A stretch of DNA of 9,497 bases from Actinoplanes liguriensis (GTDB lineage Bacteria; Actinomycetota; Actinomycetes; Mycobacteriales; Micromonosporaceae). Positions within the stretch are counted from its first letter, which is position 1, and the number at the start of each line of letters is the position of its first letter. The stretch lies in NCBI GenBank assembly GCA_000715855.1, contig KL571267.1, positions 1,627 to 11,123 of the forward strand, in the 5' to 3' direction. Both the position numbers and the translations under genes were made by a program. Shown here one piece after another: positions 1-6,155 of this stretch. Under the pieces are notes generated by a model, which was not told the DNA's origin, did no database searches, and worked only from the letters and a program-made list of their open reading frames with translations.

Positions 1-9
1 CGCAACGCG

Positions 10-49
10 GCGCGGATCGGCGCAGCGCGGATCGGCGCAGCGCGGATCG
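10..49. repeat. 15-bp tandem repeat, about 2.7 copies
   Basis: The unit GCGCGGATCGGCGCA occurs at 10-24 and 25-39 without a mismatch, and a third partial copy (GCGCGGATCG) follows at 40-49. It lies 3' of apbE. I see no supported gene in the first 90 bases. The frame that stays open on the plus strand is the antisense of apbE. The array could be intergenic or the end of a gene outside the window. Confidence 0.8.
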
Positions 50-90
50 CGGCGTTCGCGGGTGTTGGAGCTTTTGGCGGCGGCGGGGCG

Positions 91-840
91 TCAGGGGGCG
101 ACGGGGAGGCCTGGGGAGGTGAAGGCTCGGCCGTCCTCGGTGACGGCTGCGGACTCGTAGCCCTCGGCGACGCGCTTGGCGAGCCAGGCCAGGCCCGGCT
201 CGCCCATGGCCAGGGCCGCGGTGGCGTAGGCGTCGGCGACCGCCAGGTCGGGGCCGACGACGGTGACCGAGCGCAGGCCGGTGGCGGGGGCGCCGGTGCG
301 CGGGTTCCAGACGTGGGCGCCGCGCTCGTACGTGCCCGAGGTCGCGACCGCGCCCTCGGAGACGGCGAGCACCCAGGCCAGCTTGTCGGCCTGCCACGGG
401 TGGCGGATGCCGACGCGCCACGGTTTGCCGTCCGGGGCGGCGCCGCGCATCCGGATGTCGCCGCCGGCGTTCAGGTGGTGGCGGGTGGAGCCGGCGGCGG
501 CGAGGCGGGCCGAGGCCACCTCGACGGACCAGCCTTTGACGTAGCCGGACGGGTCGAGCGGCCCCTTCGCGTACGCGTCGAAGTAGCCGTCCGTCTCCCG
601 CCACAGGTCGGCGCAGCGTTCCAGGACCAGGCGCACGTCGTCCGAGCAGTCCGCCAGGTCGACCTCGCGACGCTGGAGGCGGCTGACCTCGCTGTCCTCC
701 TTGTACGTGCTGAACCGGGCGTCGACCTCGTGCAGCCACGCGCACGCCGAGTCGATCAGCTCCCGCAGCCGCGGCTCGGGCAGGTCGTCGGCGAGCTCGA
801 TGCTGACGACCGTCCCCATGACCTGCTCGACGTGGCGCAC
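91..840 (-). CDS. apbE: FAD:protein FMN transferase (ApbE family)
   Basis: Predicted to cleave FAD and attach FMN through a phosphoester bond to a Thr of a target FMN-binding domain, using Mg2+. The 249-residue protein shows the family landmarks in order: FSTYKEDSEVSRL (43-55), ETDGYFDAY (82-90), DPSGYVKGWSVE (96-107, the D-x-G-x-x-KG segment), LNAGGDIR (123-130), EGAVATSGTYERG (162-174), WNPRTGAP (178-185) and ADAYATA (202-208, the metal/FAD-binding Asp region). The start is GTG at 840, 7 nt after AGGG; an ATG at 819 is the alternative, but the first residues (RHVEQVMGT) look like the family N-terminus. There is no signal peptide or lipobox, so the enzyme should be cytosolic, although many ApbE proteins are exported. 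It is the last gene of a three-gene operon; its likely substrate is the FMN-binding protein encoded just upstream. Confidence 0.93.
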   Translation of the reverse strand: MRHVEQVMGTVVSIELADDLPEPRLRELIDSACAWLHEVDARFSTYKEDSEVSRLQRREVDLADCSDDVRLVLERCADLWRETDGYFDAYAKGPLDPSGYVKGWSVEVASARLAAAGSTRHHLNAGGDIRMRGAAPDGKPWRVGIRHPWQADKLAWVLAVSEGAVATSGTYERGAHVWNPRTGAPATGLRSVTVVGPDLAVADAYATAALAMGEPGLAWLAKRVAEGYESAAVTEDGRAFTSPGLPVAP

Positions 841-860
841 GCAAAAACCCTACGCGCTAC

Positions 861-938
861 GGCCGGTCGCGGGTCACGCGCCGGCGGCGTCCAGCGCGGG
901 GCCGGTCACGGGTCACGCGCCGGCGGCGTCCAGCGCGG
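861..938. repeat. 39-bp tandem duplication over the 3' end of the FMN-binding gene
   Basis: Bases 861-899 and 900-938 are two head-to-tail 39-bp copies that differ at one position (G869 versus A908). The copy at 900-938 contains the last codons and stop (TGA, 915-913) of the FMN-binding gene. The second copy repeats these codons, ALDAAGA plus stop, in the gap before apbE. The unit is 13 codons long, so readthrough of the first stop would stay in frame and end at the second TGA (876-874). Without the duplication the gap to apbE would be about 33 bp rather than 72 bp. Confidence 0.9.
862..885 (-). other. Candidate hairpin between the FMN-binding gene and apbE
   Basis: Arms GCCGG (862-866) and CCGGC (881-885) plus CGCG (868-871) and CGCG (877-880) can pair into a 9-bp stem with one bulged base (867) and a 5-nt loop containing the duplicated TGA. 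The equivalent stem in the other repeat copy (901-924) carries a mismatch. A five-base T run on the minus strand (846-842) follows about 15 nt later. That is too far for a classic intrinsic terminator, so this may only be a GC-rich fold or a weak attenuating structure. Confidence 0.3.
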
Positions 939-1425
939 CCTGCAGCGATGTCACGTAGGACTGGCTGGTGAACGTGGCCCCGGAGACCGCGTCGACCTTG
1001 GCGCTCTGCGCGGTCAGGGTCTCCTGGTTGAGCTTGGTGACCGCGGCCGGGTTGATCGTCGCGCTGAAGCCGGTCTTCGGGTACGTCGCGTTGGCGCTGG
1101 AGACCTTGCCACCGCTGACCTTGATGGTGACCTGGACCGTGCCGTACGGGTTCTGCACGGCCTTGCCTTTGTAGGTGCCGGCCTTGAGACCACCGGCGTC
1201 CTCGGTCGGCTTGGCGGATTCCTTCTTCTTGTCCGCGGACGCGGACTCTTTCGCGGCCGGCTTCTTCGCCGCGGCGGAGGTCTCGGCGGGCGCCGGCTCC
1301 TCGGTCAGTTCCTGAGCGGCCGGCGCGGCGTCCGGTGCCGCCGGCGGCTGCACGCTCAGGCGGACCCCGAGGATCAGGGCCGCGCCGGTGAGGGTGCCGA
1401 CTGCTGCTGCGGTACTACGGCGCAT
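913..1425 (-). CDS. Membrane-anchored FMN-binding domain protein (flavinylation target)
   Basis: Predicted extracytoplasmic electron carrier with covalently bound FMN. The 170 residues read: MRR plus a hydrophobic stretch (about 5-22) acting as signal peptide or anchor; a low-complexity Ala/Pro/Glu/Lys linker (about 25-77) that would span cell-wall space; and an FMN_bind domain (about 78-170) starting GLKAGTYKG. The motif DAVSGATFTS (145-154) fits the ApbE target signature D-x-x-S-G-A-T, which makes Thr151 the likely flavinylated residue. The ATG at 1425 is preceded by GGAG with a 7-nt spacer, fixing the start; the longer open frame upstream is a shadow of the reductase gene. The paired arginines at residues 2-3 could be a weak Tat signal, but the following residues (STA) do not match the consensus well. 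It sits between the membrane reductase and apbE, so substrate, electron donor and modifying enzyme are together. Confidence 0.9.
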   Translation of the reverse strand: MRRSTAAAVGTLTGAALILGVRLSVQPPAAPDAAPAAQELTEEPAPAETSAAAKKPAAKESASADKKKESAKPTEDAGGLKAGTYKGKAVQNPYGTVQVTIKVSGGKVSSANATYPKTGFSATINPAAVTKLNQETLTAQSAKVDAVSGATFTSQSYVTSLQAALDAAGA

Positions 1426-1432
1426 GGCAAAA

Positions 1433-1436
1433 CTCC
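1433..1436 (-). promoter_or_regulatory. Ribosome binding site of the FMN-binding gene
   Basis: GGAG on the minus strand, 7 nt before the ATG at 1425. It decides this start over the much longer open frame upstream, and it lies just downstream of the 15-bp repeat array. Confidence 0.7.
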
Positions 1437-1437
1437 A

Positions 1438-1520
1438 GGTCGTAGGGGGCGAAGGGTCGTGGGGGGCGAACGGTCGTGGGGCGAAGGGTCGTGGGGCGAA
1501 GGGTCGTGGGGCGAAGGGTC
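1438..1520. repeat. 15-17 bp tandem repeat, five copies plus a partial one, in an intergenic leader
   Basis: Plus-strand unit GGTCGTGGGGCGAAG. Copies lie at 1438-1454 (17 bp), 1455-1471 (17 bp), 1472-1486, 1487-1501 and 1502-1516, with a degenerate start of a sixth at 1517. The three 15-bp copies are identical; the two 17-bp copies have a longer G run. The array fills most of the 119-bp gap between the reductase stop and the start of the FMN-binding gene, and ends 1 nt before the latter's ribosome binding site. Copy number could change by slippage and alter leader length or folding. Confidence 0.92.
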
Positions 1521-1544
1521 GGAAGAAAGTCAGGTGTGGAGGGG

Positions 1545-3350
1545 TCAGAACTCGAACGGGTCGAGGTGGATCTGGCTGTCCGGGACCTCGAGCTGCTTGA
1601 GCGTCCCCACCGCCGCGTCCACCAGTCCGGGCGGCCCGCACAGGTAGACGTCGCGACGGTTCACGTCGGGGACCAGGCCACGCAGGCCGCCCTCGGTGAA
1701 GAGGCGTCGCGGGCCGGGATCGGTGCGGGAGCCGACGATGTAGCGCACCCAGGCGTCCCGCTCCTCGGCGAGCTCCTCCAGCTCGGCCCGGAAGACCAGC
1801 TCGTCCGGCCGGCTGGCCCGGTAGATCACGATGGTGTCGGCCGGCATGTCCTCGAGCAGCGCGCGGATCGGCGCGATCCCGCTGCCACCGGCGATCAGCA
1901 GGGCCCGGCGCCGGGTGCGGCGCTGCGCGGTGAACGTGCCGAACGGGCCTTCCGCCCAGATCGGCGTGCCCGGCTGCAACTGTCCGAGCTTGGAGGTGTG
2001 CCGGCCGGCGACCGTCACGGTCAGGCGCAGCCACTCCCGGTTCGGGGCGGCGGAGAGCGAGAACGGGTGCGACTGCCACCAGCCGTTGCCGTTCAGGAAC
2101 CGCCACCGCATGAACTGGCCGGCCTGCGCGGGGAGCTTGTCGAGGTTCTTCGCGGCGATGTAGATCGAGAACGTGTTGGCGCCCTCGGCGACCACCTCGG
2201 CGACGCTGAACCGGTGCCGCGCGTTGAGCCAGATCGGCTCGACGATCCGTCCCCAGACCAGCGCGGCGATCACGAGAGCGCCGAGCCCGGGCCAGAAGTA
2301 GGAGGCGAACCGGCCGCTCAGGTCGGCGCCGGTGGCGACCTGGTGGCCGTATCCCAGGAGCAGGACCAGGTAACCGGTGAGGTGGATCAGGTGCCAGAGC
2401 TCGTACGGCAGGTGCGTGCGCAGCCACCGGATCGAGGTGAACGAGAGCAGGACGAGCAGACCGGTGGCGATGGTGGCGCTGATCATCTCGGGGAACGTGG
2501 TGACCACGTTCCACGCCTGGTCGACGACGCCGGTCTGAGCGAGCAGCGCGTACCCGTAGACGATCGTGACGATGTGCGCGAGCACCATGACCAGCAGCGA
2601 CGTGCCGAGCCAGCGGTGCCAGCGGAGCAGGTCCCGGGAGCCGACCCACTCCTCCAGCCAGGAGACCCGGCTCATCATCAGCAGCTGGATGAAGAGCAGG
2701 TAGCCGGCGATCAGCCCGGAGATCCGCCCGGCGGCGAGCATCAGGGTCGCGGTGTCGTTGACCGCGCCGGCCTGGGTGTCGAAGAGCCAGAGCGCGACGG
2801 CGGTGGCGAGGCCGGAGAAGAACAGCATGACCGTGAAGAGCCGGTTGCCCGAGGTGGCCTCGGCCGGCGGGCGGTCGTCCTCCGGCACCGGCACCCCGGT
2901 CCCGGCCTTCCAGCCGGTCGGCGAGGTGTTCGACTCGACCACGACCTCGCCGCGCCGGTAGGGGTCGGCGGGCTGAGCGCGAGGGTCGGGCTCCTGCTCG
3001 GGCCACTCCGGCATCGAGTCCCAGGTGGGCGCGGCGTGCGACGGCCCGTCCCACGAGGGGCGCGACTCCCGGGACGGGGCATCCCAGGAGGGCCGGGTCT
3101 GTGACGAGCGCGACTCCCGGGACGGGGAGTCCCAGGACGGGCGCTCATCCCCGCGGCGGGTGGTCACGGGAGCGGGCATGGACGGCGAGTCCCAGGAGGG
3201 ACGGTCGTCCTCATATCGGGAGGAAGCTCGCGCGGGGGTACGCGACCACGAATCCTCCGCATCCCGCGATTCCGCGCGCAGCCCAGCGAAGTAGCCGTCG
3301 TCGTCGTCCGGTAGCTCACGCTGGTCCTGGAAGGCCGGTATGGCCATCAT
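1545..3350 (-). CDS. Ferric-reductase-like transmembrane FAD/NAD(P)H oxidoreductase with repeat-rich N-terminal tail
   Basis: Predicted to move electrons from cytosolic NAD(P)H through FAD and two membrane haems to an acceptor outside. Numbered from ATG 3350 (601 aa): a hydrophilic disordered tail (1-168) with R-P-S-W-D-x-P-S repeats; about six membrane helices (about 171-188, 204-225, 249-269, 290-306, 323-335, 353-367); His pairs H245/H259 and H323/H336 with the 14- and 13-residue spacing of bis-haem ligands in the ferric reductase/NOX superfamily; an FAD-binding barrel with HPFSLSAAP (428-436); a nucleotide-binding segment LLIAGGSGIAPIR (485-497); YLCGPPG (569-575); and a C-terminal aromatic end DPFEF. 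A GTG at 3356 extends the frame by two residues but lies inside the AGGTGAGG ribosome binding sequence, so ATG 3350 or 3347 is preferred. It is the first gene of the operon with the FMN-binding protein and apbE. The final acceptor (the flavinylated partner, iron or other) is inference. Confidence 0.9.
   Translation of the reverse strand: MMAIPAFQDQRELPDDDDGYFAGLRAESRDAEDSWSRTPARASSRYEDDRPSWDSPSMPAPVTTRRGDERPSWDSPSRESRSSQTRPSWDAPSRESRPSWDGPSHAAPTWDSMPEWPEQEPDPRAQPADPYRRGEVVVESNTSPTGWKAGTGVPVPEDDRPPAEATSGNRLFTVMLFFSGLATAVALWLFDTQAGAVNDTATLMLAAGRISGLIAGYLLFIQLLMMSRVSWLEEWVGSRDLLRWHRWLGTSLLVMVLAHIVTIVYGYALLAQTGVVDQAWNVVTTFPEMISATIATGLLVLLSFTSIRWLRTHLPYELWHLIHLTGYLVLLLGYGHQVATGADLSGRFASYFWPGLGALVIAALVWGRIVEPIWLNARHRFSVAEVVAEGANTFSIYIAAKNLDKLPAQAGQFMRWRFLNGNGWWQSHPFSLSAAPNREWLRLTVTVAGRHTSKLGQLQPGTPIWAEGPFGTFTAQRRTRRRALLIAGGSGIAPIRALLEDMPADTIVIYRASRPDELVFRAELEELAEERDAWVRYIVGSRTDPGPRRLFTEGGLRGLVPDVNRRDVYLCGPPGLVDAAVGTLKQLEVPDSQIHLDPFEF
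3020..3210 (-). repeat. Coding repeat region: R-P-S-W-D-x-P-S motifs in the reductase tail
   Basis: The predicted tail contains four copies of R-P-S-W-D-(S/A/G)-P-S, then a diverged PTWDSMPEW. The spacings are irregular, with SRES or related linkers. At the DNA level two copies at 3061-3091 and 3109-3139 are close duplicates 48 bp (16 codons) apart and share the 19-base run CGCGACTCCCGGGACGGGG. The region precedes the first membrane helix, so it should face the cytosol. The function is unknown. Confidence 0.75.
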
Positions 3351-3356
3351 CCTCAC

Positions 3357-3516
3357 CTGCTCACCAGTCGTCTATCGGCGCCCGCCACCCCTGCGGCCGA
3401 CGTGACGGCCCGGTCTCGGTTCGGAAGCCGTCAGGAATGCGTACGCACGCGGTCGCCGGATGGCTCAACCTCCGGCCGAGAAATTCCGGATCCCGGGAAC
3501 CGGATAGGTTCACCGG
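3357..3516. promoter_or_regulatory. Divergent intergenic region between the flavin operon and the cob genes
   Basis: This 160-bp gap separates two divergent operons and must hold promoters for both, but I cannot place confident -35/-10 boxes. It is visibly less GC-rich near 3480-3510 (GAAATTCC, GGATAGGTT). It contains the 10-bp palindrome TGCGTACGCA (3438-3447), a possible but unproven operator. I find no B12-box or other cobalamin riboswitch element, and the gap is short for one. Confidence 0.4.
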
Positions 3517-4708
3517 GTGCGACCAGACACCCCTGAGCCGGTCACCGTCGTCGGCCTCGGCGCCGGCGGATGGCCGGACCTTTCCGGTACGGCCCAGGTC
3601 GCGCTCCGGGACGCCGCGGTGATCTTCGGCAGTCCGCGCCAGCTGGCCCTGCTCCCCGGATCCGTTTCCGGTGCGCGGCGAGCCTGGCCCAGCCCGATGC
3701 TGCCGGCGCTCCCGGGCCTGTTCGAGGCCGAGCGCGACCACCGGGTCGCCGTCCTGGCCAGCGGCGATCCGATGTTCCACGGCATCGGCGCGACCCTCGC
3801 CCGGGTCCTGGGACCGGAGCGGCTGCGGGTCCTCCCCCACCCGTCCTCGGTGTCGCTGGCCGCCGCCCGGCTCGGCTGGGACCTGGCCCGTACGGATGTG
3901 GTGAGCCTGGTGACGGCCCCGGTGGCGGCGCTGGGTCGCGTCGTCAACCCGGGGCGCCGGATCCTGGTCCTCTCGTCGGGCGCGGACACCCCGGCGGCGG
4001 TTGCGGCGCACCTGACCGCGCGGGGCTATCCGTCGGCCCTGGTCACCGTGCTGGAGCAGCTCGGCGGGCCGGACGAGCGGGTGGTGAGCGGCTCGGCCGG
4101 CGACTGGGCGATGCCGGCCGGCGACCCGCTGAACGTGATCGCCGTCGAGTGCGGCGACGGCCCCCGGCTGCCGGTCGTTCCCGGTCTGCCTGACGGGGCG
4201 TACGAGACGGACGGCCAGCTCACCAAGCGCGAGGTGCGCGCCGTGACGCTCGCCGCGCTCGCCCCGGCCCCCGGCGAGCTGCTGTGGGACGTCGGCGCGG
4301 GCTCGGCTGCGGGCCGATCCGTCCTGCCGGGCGGTGGCGGTCGAGTCGGACGCCGGCCGGGTCGCCACGATCACCGCGAACGCCGCCGCCCTCGGGGTGC
4401 CCCACCTGCAGGTCGTGCACGGGCGCGCCCCGGAGGCGCTGGCGGGCCTGCCCACCCCCGACACGATCTTCATCGGGGGCGGCGTGACACGTGACGGCGT
4501 ACTGGAAAATTGTGTTGAAATGGTGCGTCCCGGCGGGCGCCTGGTCGCGAACGCGGTGACGGTGGAGTCGGAGGCGGTGCTGGCCGGGGCATACGCGAGA
4601 CTGGGCGGCGAGCTGACCCGCCTGACGGTGCAGCGCGGATCGCCGGTGGGTGGCTTCACCGGCTGGCGATCCTTCATGCCTGTGACAATCTGGACGGTGA
4701 CACGATGA
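3517..4708 (+). pseudogene. cobL: Precorrin-6Y C5,15-methyltransferase (CbiE-CbiT fusion), frameshifted
   Basis: An intact enzyme methylates precorrin-6Y at C5 and C15 and decarboxylates the C12 acetate chain. The CbiE half (residues about 8-215) looks complete: VTVVGLGAGGWPDLS (9-23), VLASGDPMFHGIG (79-91), PSSVSLAAARLGW (109-121). The CbiT half begins TKREVRA (236-242) and reaches LLWDVGAGS (255-263, SAM motif I), then the frame fails after 4305. The rest of CbiT resumes in another frame from 4307 (LRADPSCRAVAVESDAGR) to the TGA at 4706-4708, including [24 protein letters not shown] and PVGGFTGWR. From family knowledge about seven residues (GSxAIEW-like) should lie between, so the data fit a roughly 20-bp deletion. 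Frame 1 instead ends at TGA 4492-4494 after about 62 unrelated residues. The start is GTG 3517, with a weak GGATAGG 8 nt upstream. The original stop overlaps cobM by ATGA. A sequencing or assembly error is possible. Confidence 0.85.
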
Positions 4709-5448
4709 CCGTGCACTTCATCGGCGCCGGTCCGGGCGCCGCCGACCTCATCACGCTGCGCGGTCATCGTTTGATCAGCAAAAGCCCGATTTGCCTGTAC
4801 GCGGGCAGCCTGGTCCCCACCGAGCTCCTCGCGGCCTGCCCGCCGGGCGCGCGCCTGGTCGATACGGCCGGCCTGACCCTCGACGAGATCATCGCCGAGC
4901 TGGTGGCCGCCCACGCGAACGGCCAGGACGTGGCCCGGCTGCACTCCGGCGACCCGTCGGTGTTCAGCGCGATCGCCGAGCAGATGCGCCGGCTGGACGC
5001 GGCCGGCGTGCCCTACGACGTCACCCCGGGCGTGCCGGCGTTCGCCGCGGCCGCCGCCGCCCTGGGCCGCGAGCTCACCGTGCCCGAGGTGGCGCAGACC
5101 GTGATCCTGACCAGGACCGCCGAGCGGGCCACCGCGATGCCGCCCGGCGAGGACCTGGCGACGCTCGGCGCGAGCCGGGCCACCATGGTGCTGCACCTGG
5201 CCGTGCAGCGGATCGACGTGGTCGTCGCCGAGCTGGTCGGCAGCTACGGCGCGGACTGCCCGGTGGCCGTGGTCGCGCGGGCCAGCCGGCCGGACGAGCT
5301 GGTGGTGCGCGGCACGCTCGCCGACATCGCCGCGAAGGTCAAGGAGGCCGGGATCAAGCGGACCGCGGTGATCGTGGTCGGGGCCGCGCTGACCGCCGGC
5401 CAGTTCCCGGACAGCCACCTCTACTCGGCGGACCGCTGCCGCTCGTGA
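4705..5448 (+). CDS. cobM: Precorrin-4 C11-methyltransferase
   Basis: Uses S-adenosylmethionine to methylate precorrin-4 (or cobalt-precorrin-4) at C11 in corrin ring synthesis; cytosolic. The 247 residues cover the whole tetrapyrrole methylase fold: [15 protein letters not shown] (3-17, SAM loop), YAGSLVP (32-38), [14 protein letters not shown] (76-89), [23 protein letters not shown] (106-128 region) and [13 protein letters not shown] (134-146). These segments, with YAGSLVP and LTVPE, separate CobM/CbiF from its paralogues. The ATG at 4705 overlaps the ancestral cobL stop in ATGA, and its own TGA overlaps cobK in GTGA, so translation is probably coupled. Because frameshifted cobL translation now stops at 4494, ribosomes would end 210 nt before this start, which may lower cobM expression. 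I see no lesion in cobM itself. Confidence 0.94.
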   Translation: MTVHFIGAGPGAADLITLRGHRLISKSPICLYAGSLVPTELLAACPPGARLVDTAGLTLDEIIAELVAAHANGQDVARLHSGDPSVFSAIAEQMRRLDAAGVPYDVTPGVPAFAAAAAALGRELTVPEVAQTVILTRTAERATAMPPGEDLATLGASRATMVLHLAVQRIDVVVAELVGSYGADCPVAVVARASRPDELVVRGTLADIAAKVKEAGIKRTAVIVVGAALTAGQFPDSHLYSADRCRS

Positions 5449-6155
5449 GGGTCCTGATCCTGGGCGGCACCACCGAGGCCCGTGAGCTGGCCGCGCTGAT
5501 CGCCGGTGAGCACCACGTGATCACCTCGCTCGCCGGTCGGACCAGCGCGCCGCGGTTGCCGGCCGGTGCGGTGCGGGTGGGCGGCTTCGGCGGCCCGGAA
5601 GGCCTGGCCCGCTACCTCGCCGAGCAGCGCGTCGACGTGCTGGTCGACGCGACGCATCCGTTCGCGGAACGGATGAGCGCCACCGCGGCGGCCATGGCCG
5701 TACCCACTCTGATTCTGCGAAGGCCGGGGTGGGTCGCGTCGCCGGGCGACGACTGGCAGCGCGTCGCGTCCGTCGAGGAGGCGGCCGCCTCCCTCACGCG
5801 GGAACGGGTCTTCCTGACCACCGGACGGCAGACGATTCACGCGTTCGCCGGCCTCGACGGGTGCTGGTTCCTGGCGCGTTCGGTGGAGCCGCCGGCCCCG
5901 CCGATGCCCCGCCGCCTGGAGATCCTGCTGGACCGGGGGCCGTTCACGGTCGACGGCGAACGGCGGCTGCTCGCCGGGCACCGCATCGACGTGCTGGTCA
6001 CGAAGGACAGCGGCGGATCGGACGCGAAGCTCACGGCGGCGCGGTCCCTGGGCGTACGCGTGATCCTGATCGATCGGCCGCCCCTGCCCGCGGCGCCGGC
6101 CGTGCCCACCGCGGAGGCCGCGGCGGAGTGGCTCAGGCAGCTGCCGCCCCGGTGA
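5445..6155 (+). CDS. cobK: Precorrin-6A reductase
   Basis: NAD(P)H-dependent reduction of the precorrin-6A (or cobalt-precorrin-6A) macrocycle to the 6Y/6B form, the substrate of CobL. The 236-residue protein shows [16 protein letters not shown] (1-16, nucleotide-binding start), [15 protein letters not shown] (63-77), RRPGW (92-96), RVFLTTGRQ (121-129), ARSVEPP (144-150) and [20 protein letters not shown] (181-200), all typical of CobK/CbiJ at normal length. The start is GTG at 5445, whose last bases form the TGA of cobM (GTGA); a longer open frame from 4791 is a shadow inside cobM. The 3' end overlaps the converging diguanylate cyclase gene by 23 bp, so the cob run ends here. It is intact although cobL, which acts on its product, is broken. 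Confidence 0.93.
   Translation: MRVLILGGTTEARELAALIAGEHHVITSLAGRTSAPRLPAGAVRVGGFGGPEGLARYLAEQRVDVLVDATHPFAERMSATAAAMAVPTLILRRPGWVASPGDDWQRVASVEEAAASLTRERVFLTTGRQTIHAFAGLDGCWFLARSVEPPAPPMPRRLEILLDRGPFTVDGERRLLAGHRIDVLVTKDSGGSDAKLTAARSLGVRVILIDRPPLPAAPAVPTAEAAAEWLRQLPPR

Noticed and set aside
1438..1520. Repeat array as a CRISPR
   Set aside because: Units are 15-17 bp, directly adjacent and without spacers.
313..1647. Long open frame on the plus strand opposite apbE and the FMN-binding gene
   Set aside because: Arg/Gly/Val-rich composition typical of antisense frames in GC-rich DNA; both genes on the other strand have clear family motifs.
1426..3054. Minus-strand open frame that would extend the FMN-binding protein to 713 residues
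   Set aside because: The extension is Arg/Pro/Ala-rich nonsense in a shifted frame of the reductase gene; the FMN-binding gene has its own ATG at 1425 with GGAG upstream.
1476..3104. 542-codon open frame opposite the reductase gene
   Set aside because: Shadow of the reductase gene, with low-complexity charged composition and no recognisable domain.
3438..3447. Palindrome TGCGTACGCA as a defined operator
   Set aside because: A single 10-bp palindrome is easily found by chance in GC-rich DNA; no regulator or second site supports it, so it is only mentioned in the intergenic entry.
3357..3516. Possible cobalamin riboswitch upstream of the cob genes
   Set aside because: No B12 box or other conserved riboswitch segment is visible and the 160-bp gap, shared with a divergent operon, is short for one.
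4334..4708. A separate functional cbiT gene starting at GTG 4334
   Set aside because: It would lack the SAM-binding motif I encoded before 4306, and no ribosome binding site precedes 4334; the reading fits a frameshifted fusion better.
3361..5418. 685-codon minus-strand open frame opposite cobL and cobM
   Set aside because: Antisense shadow; the plus strand encodes corrin methyltransferases with clear motifs.
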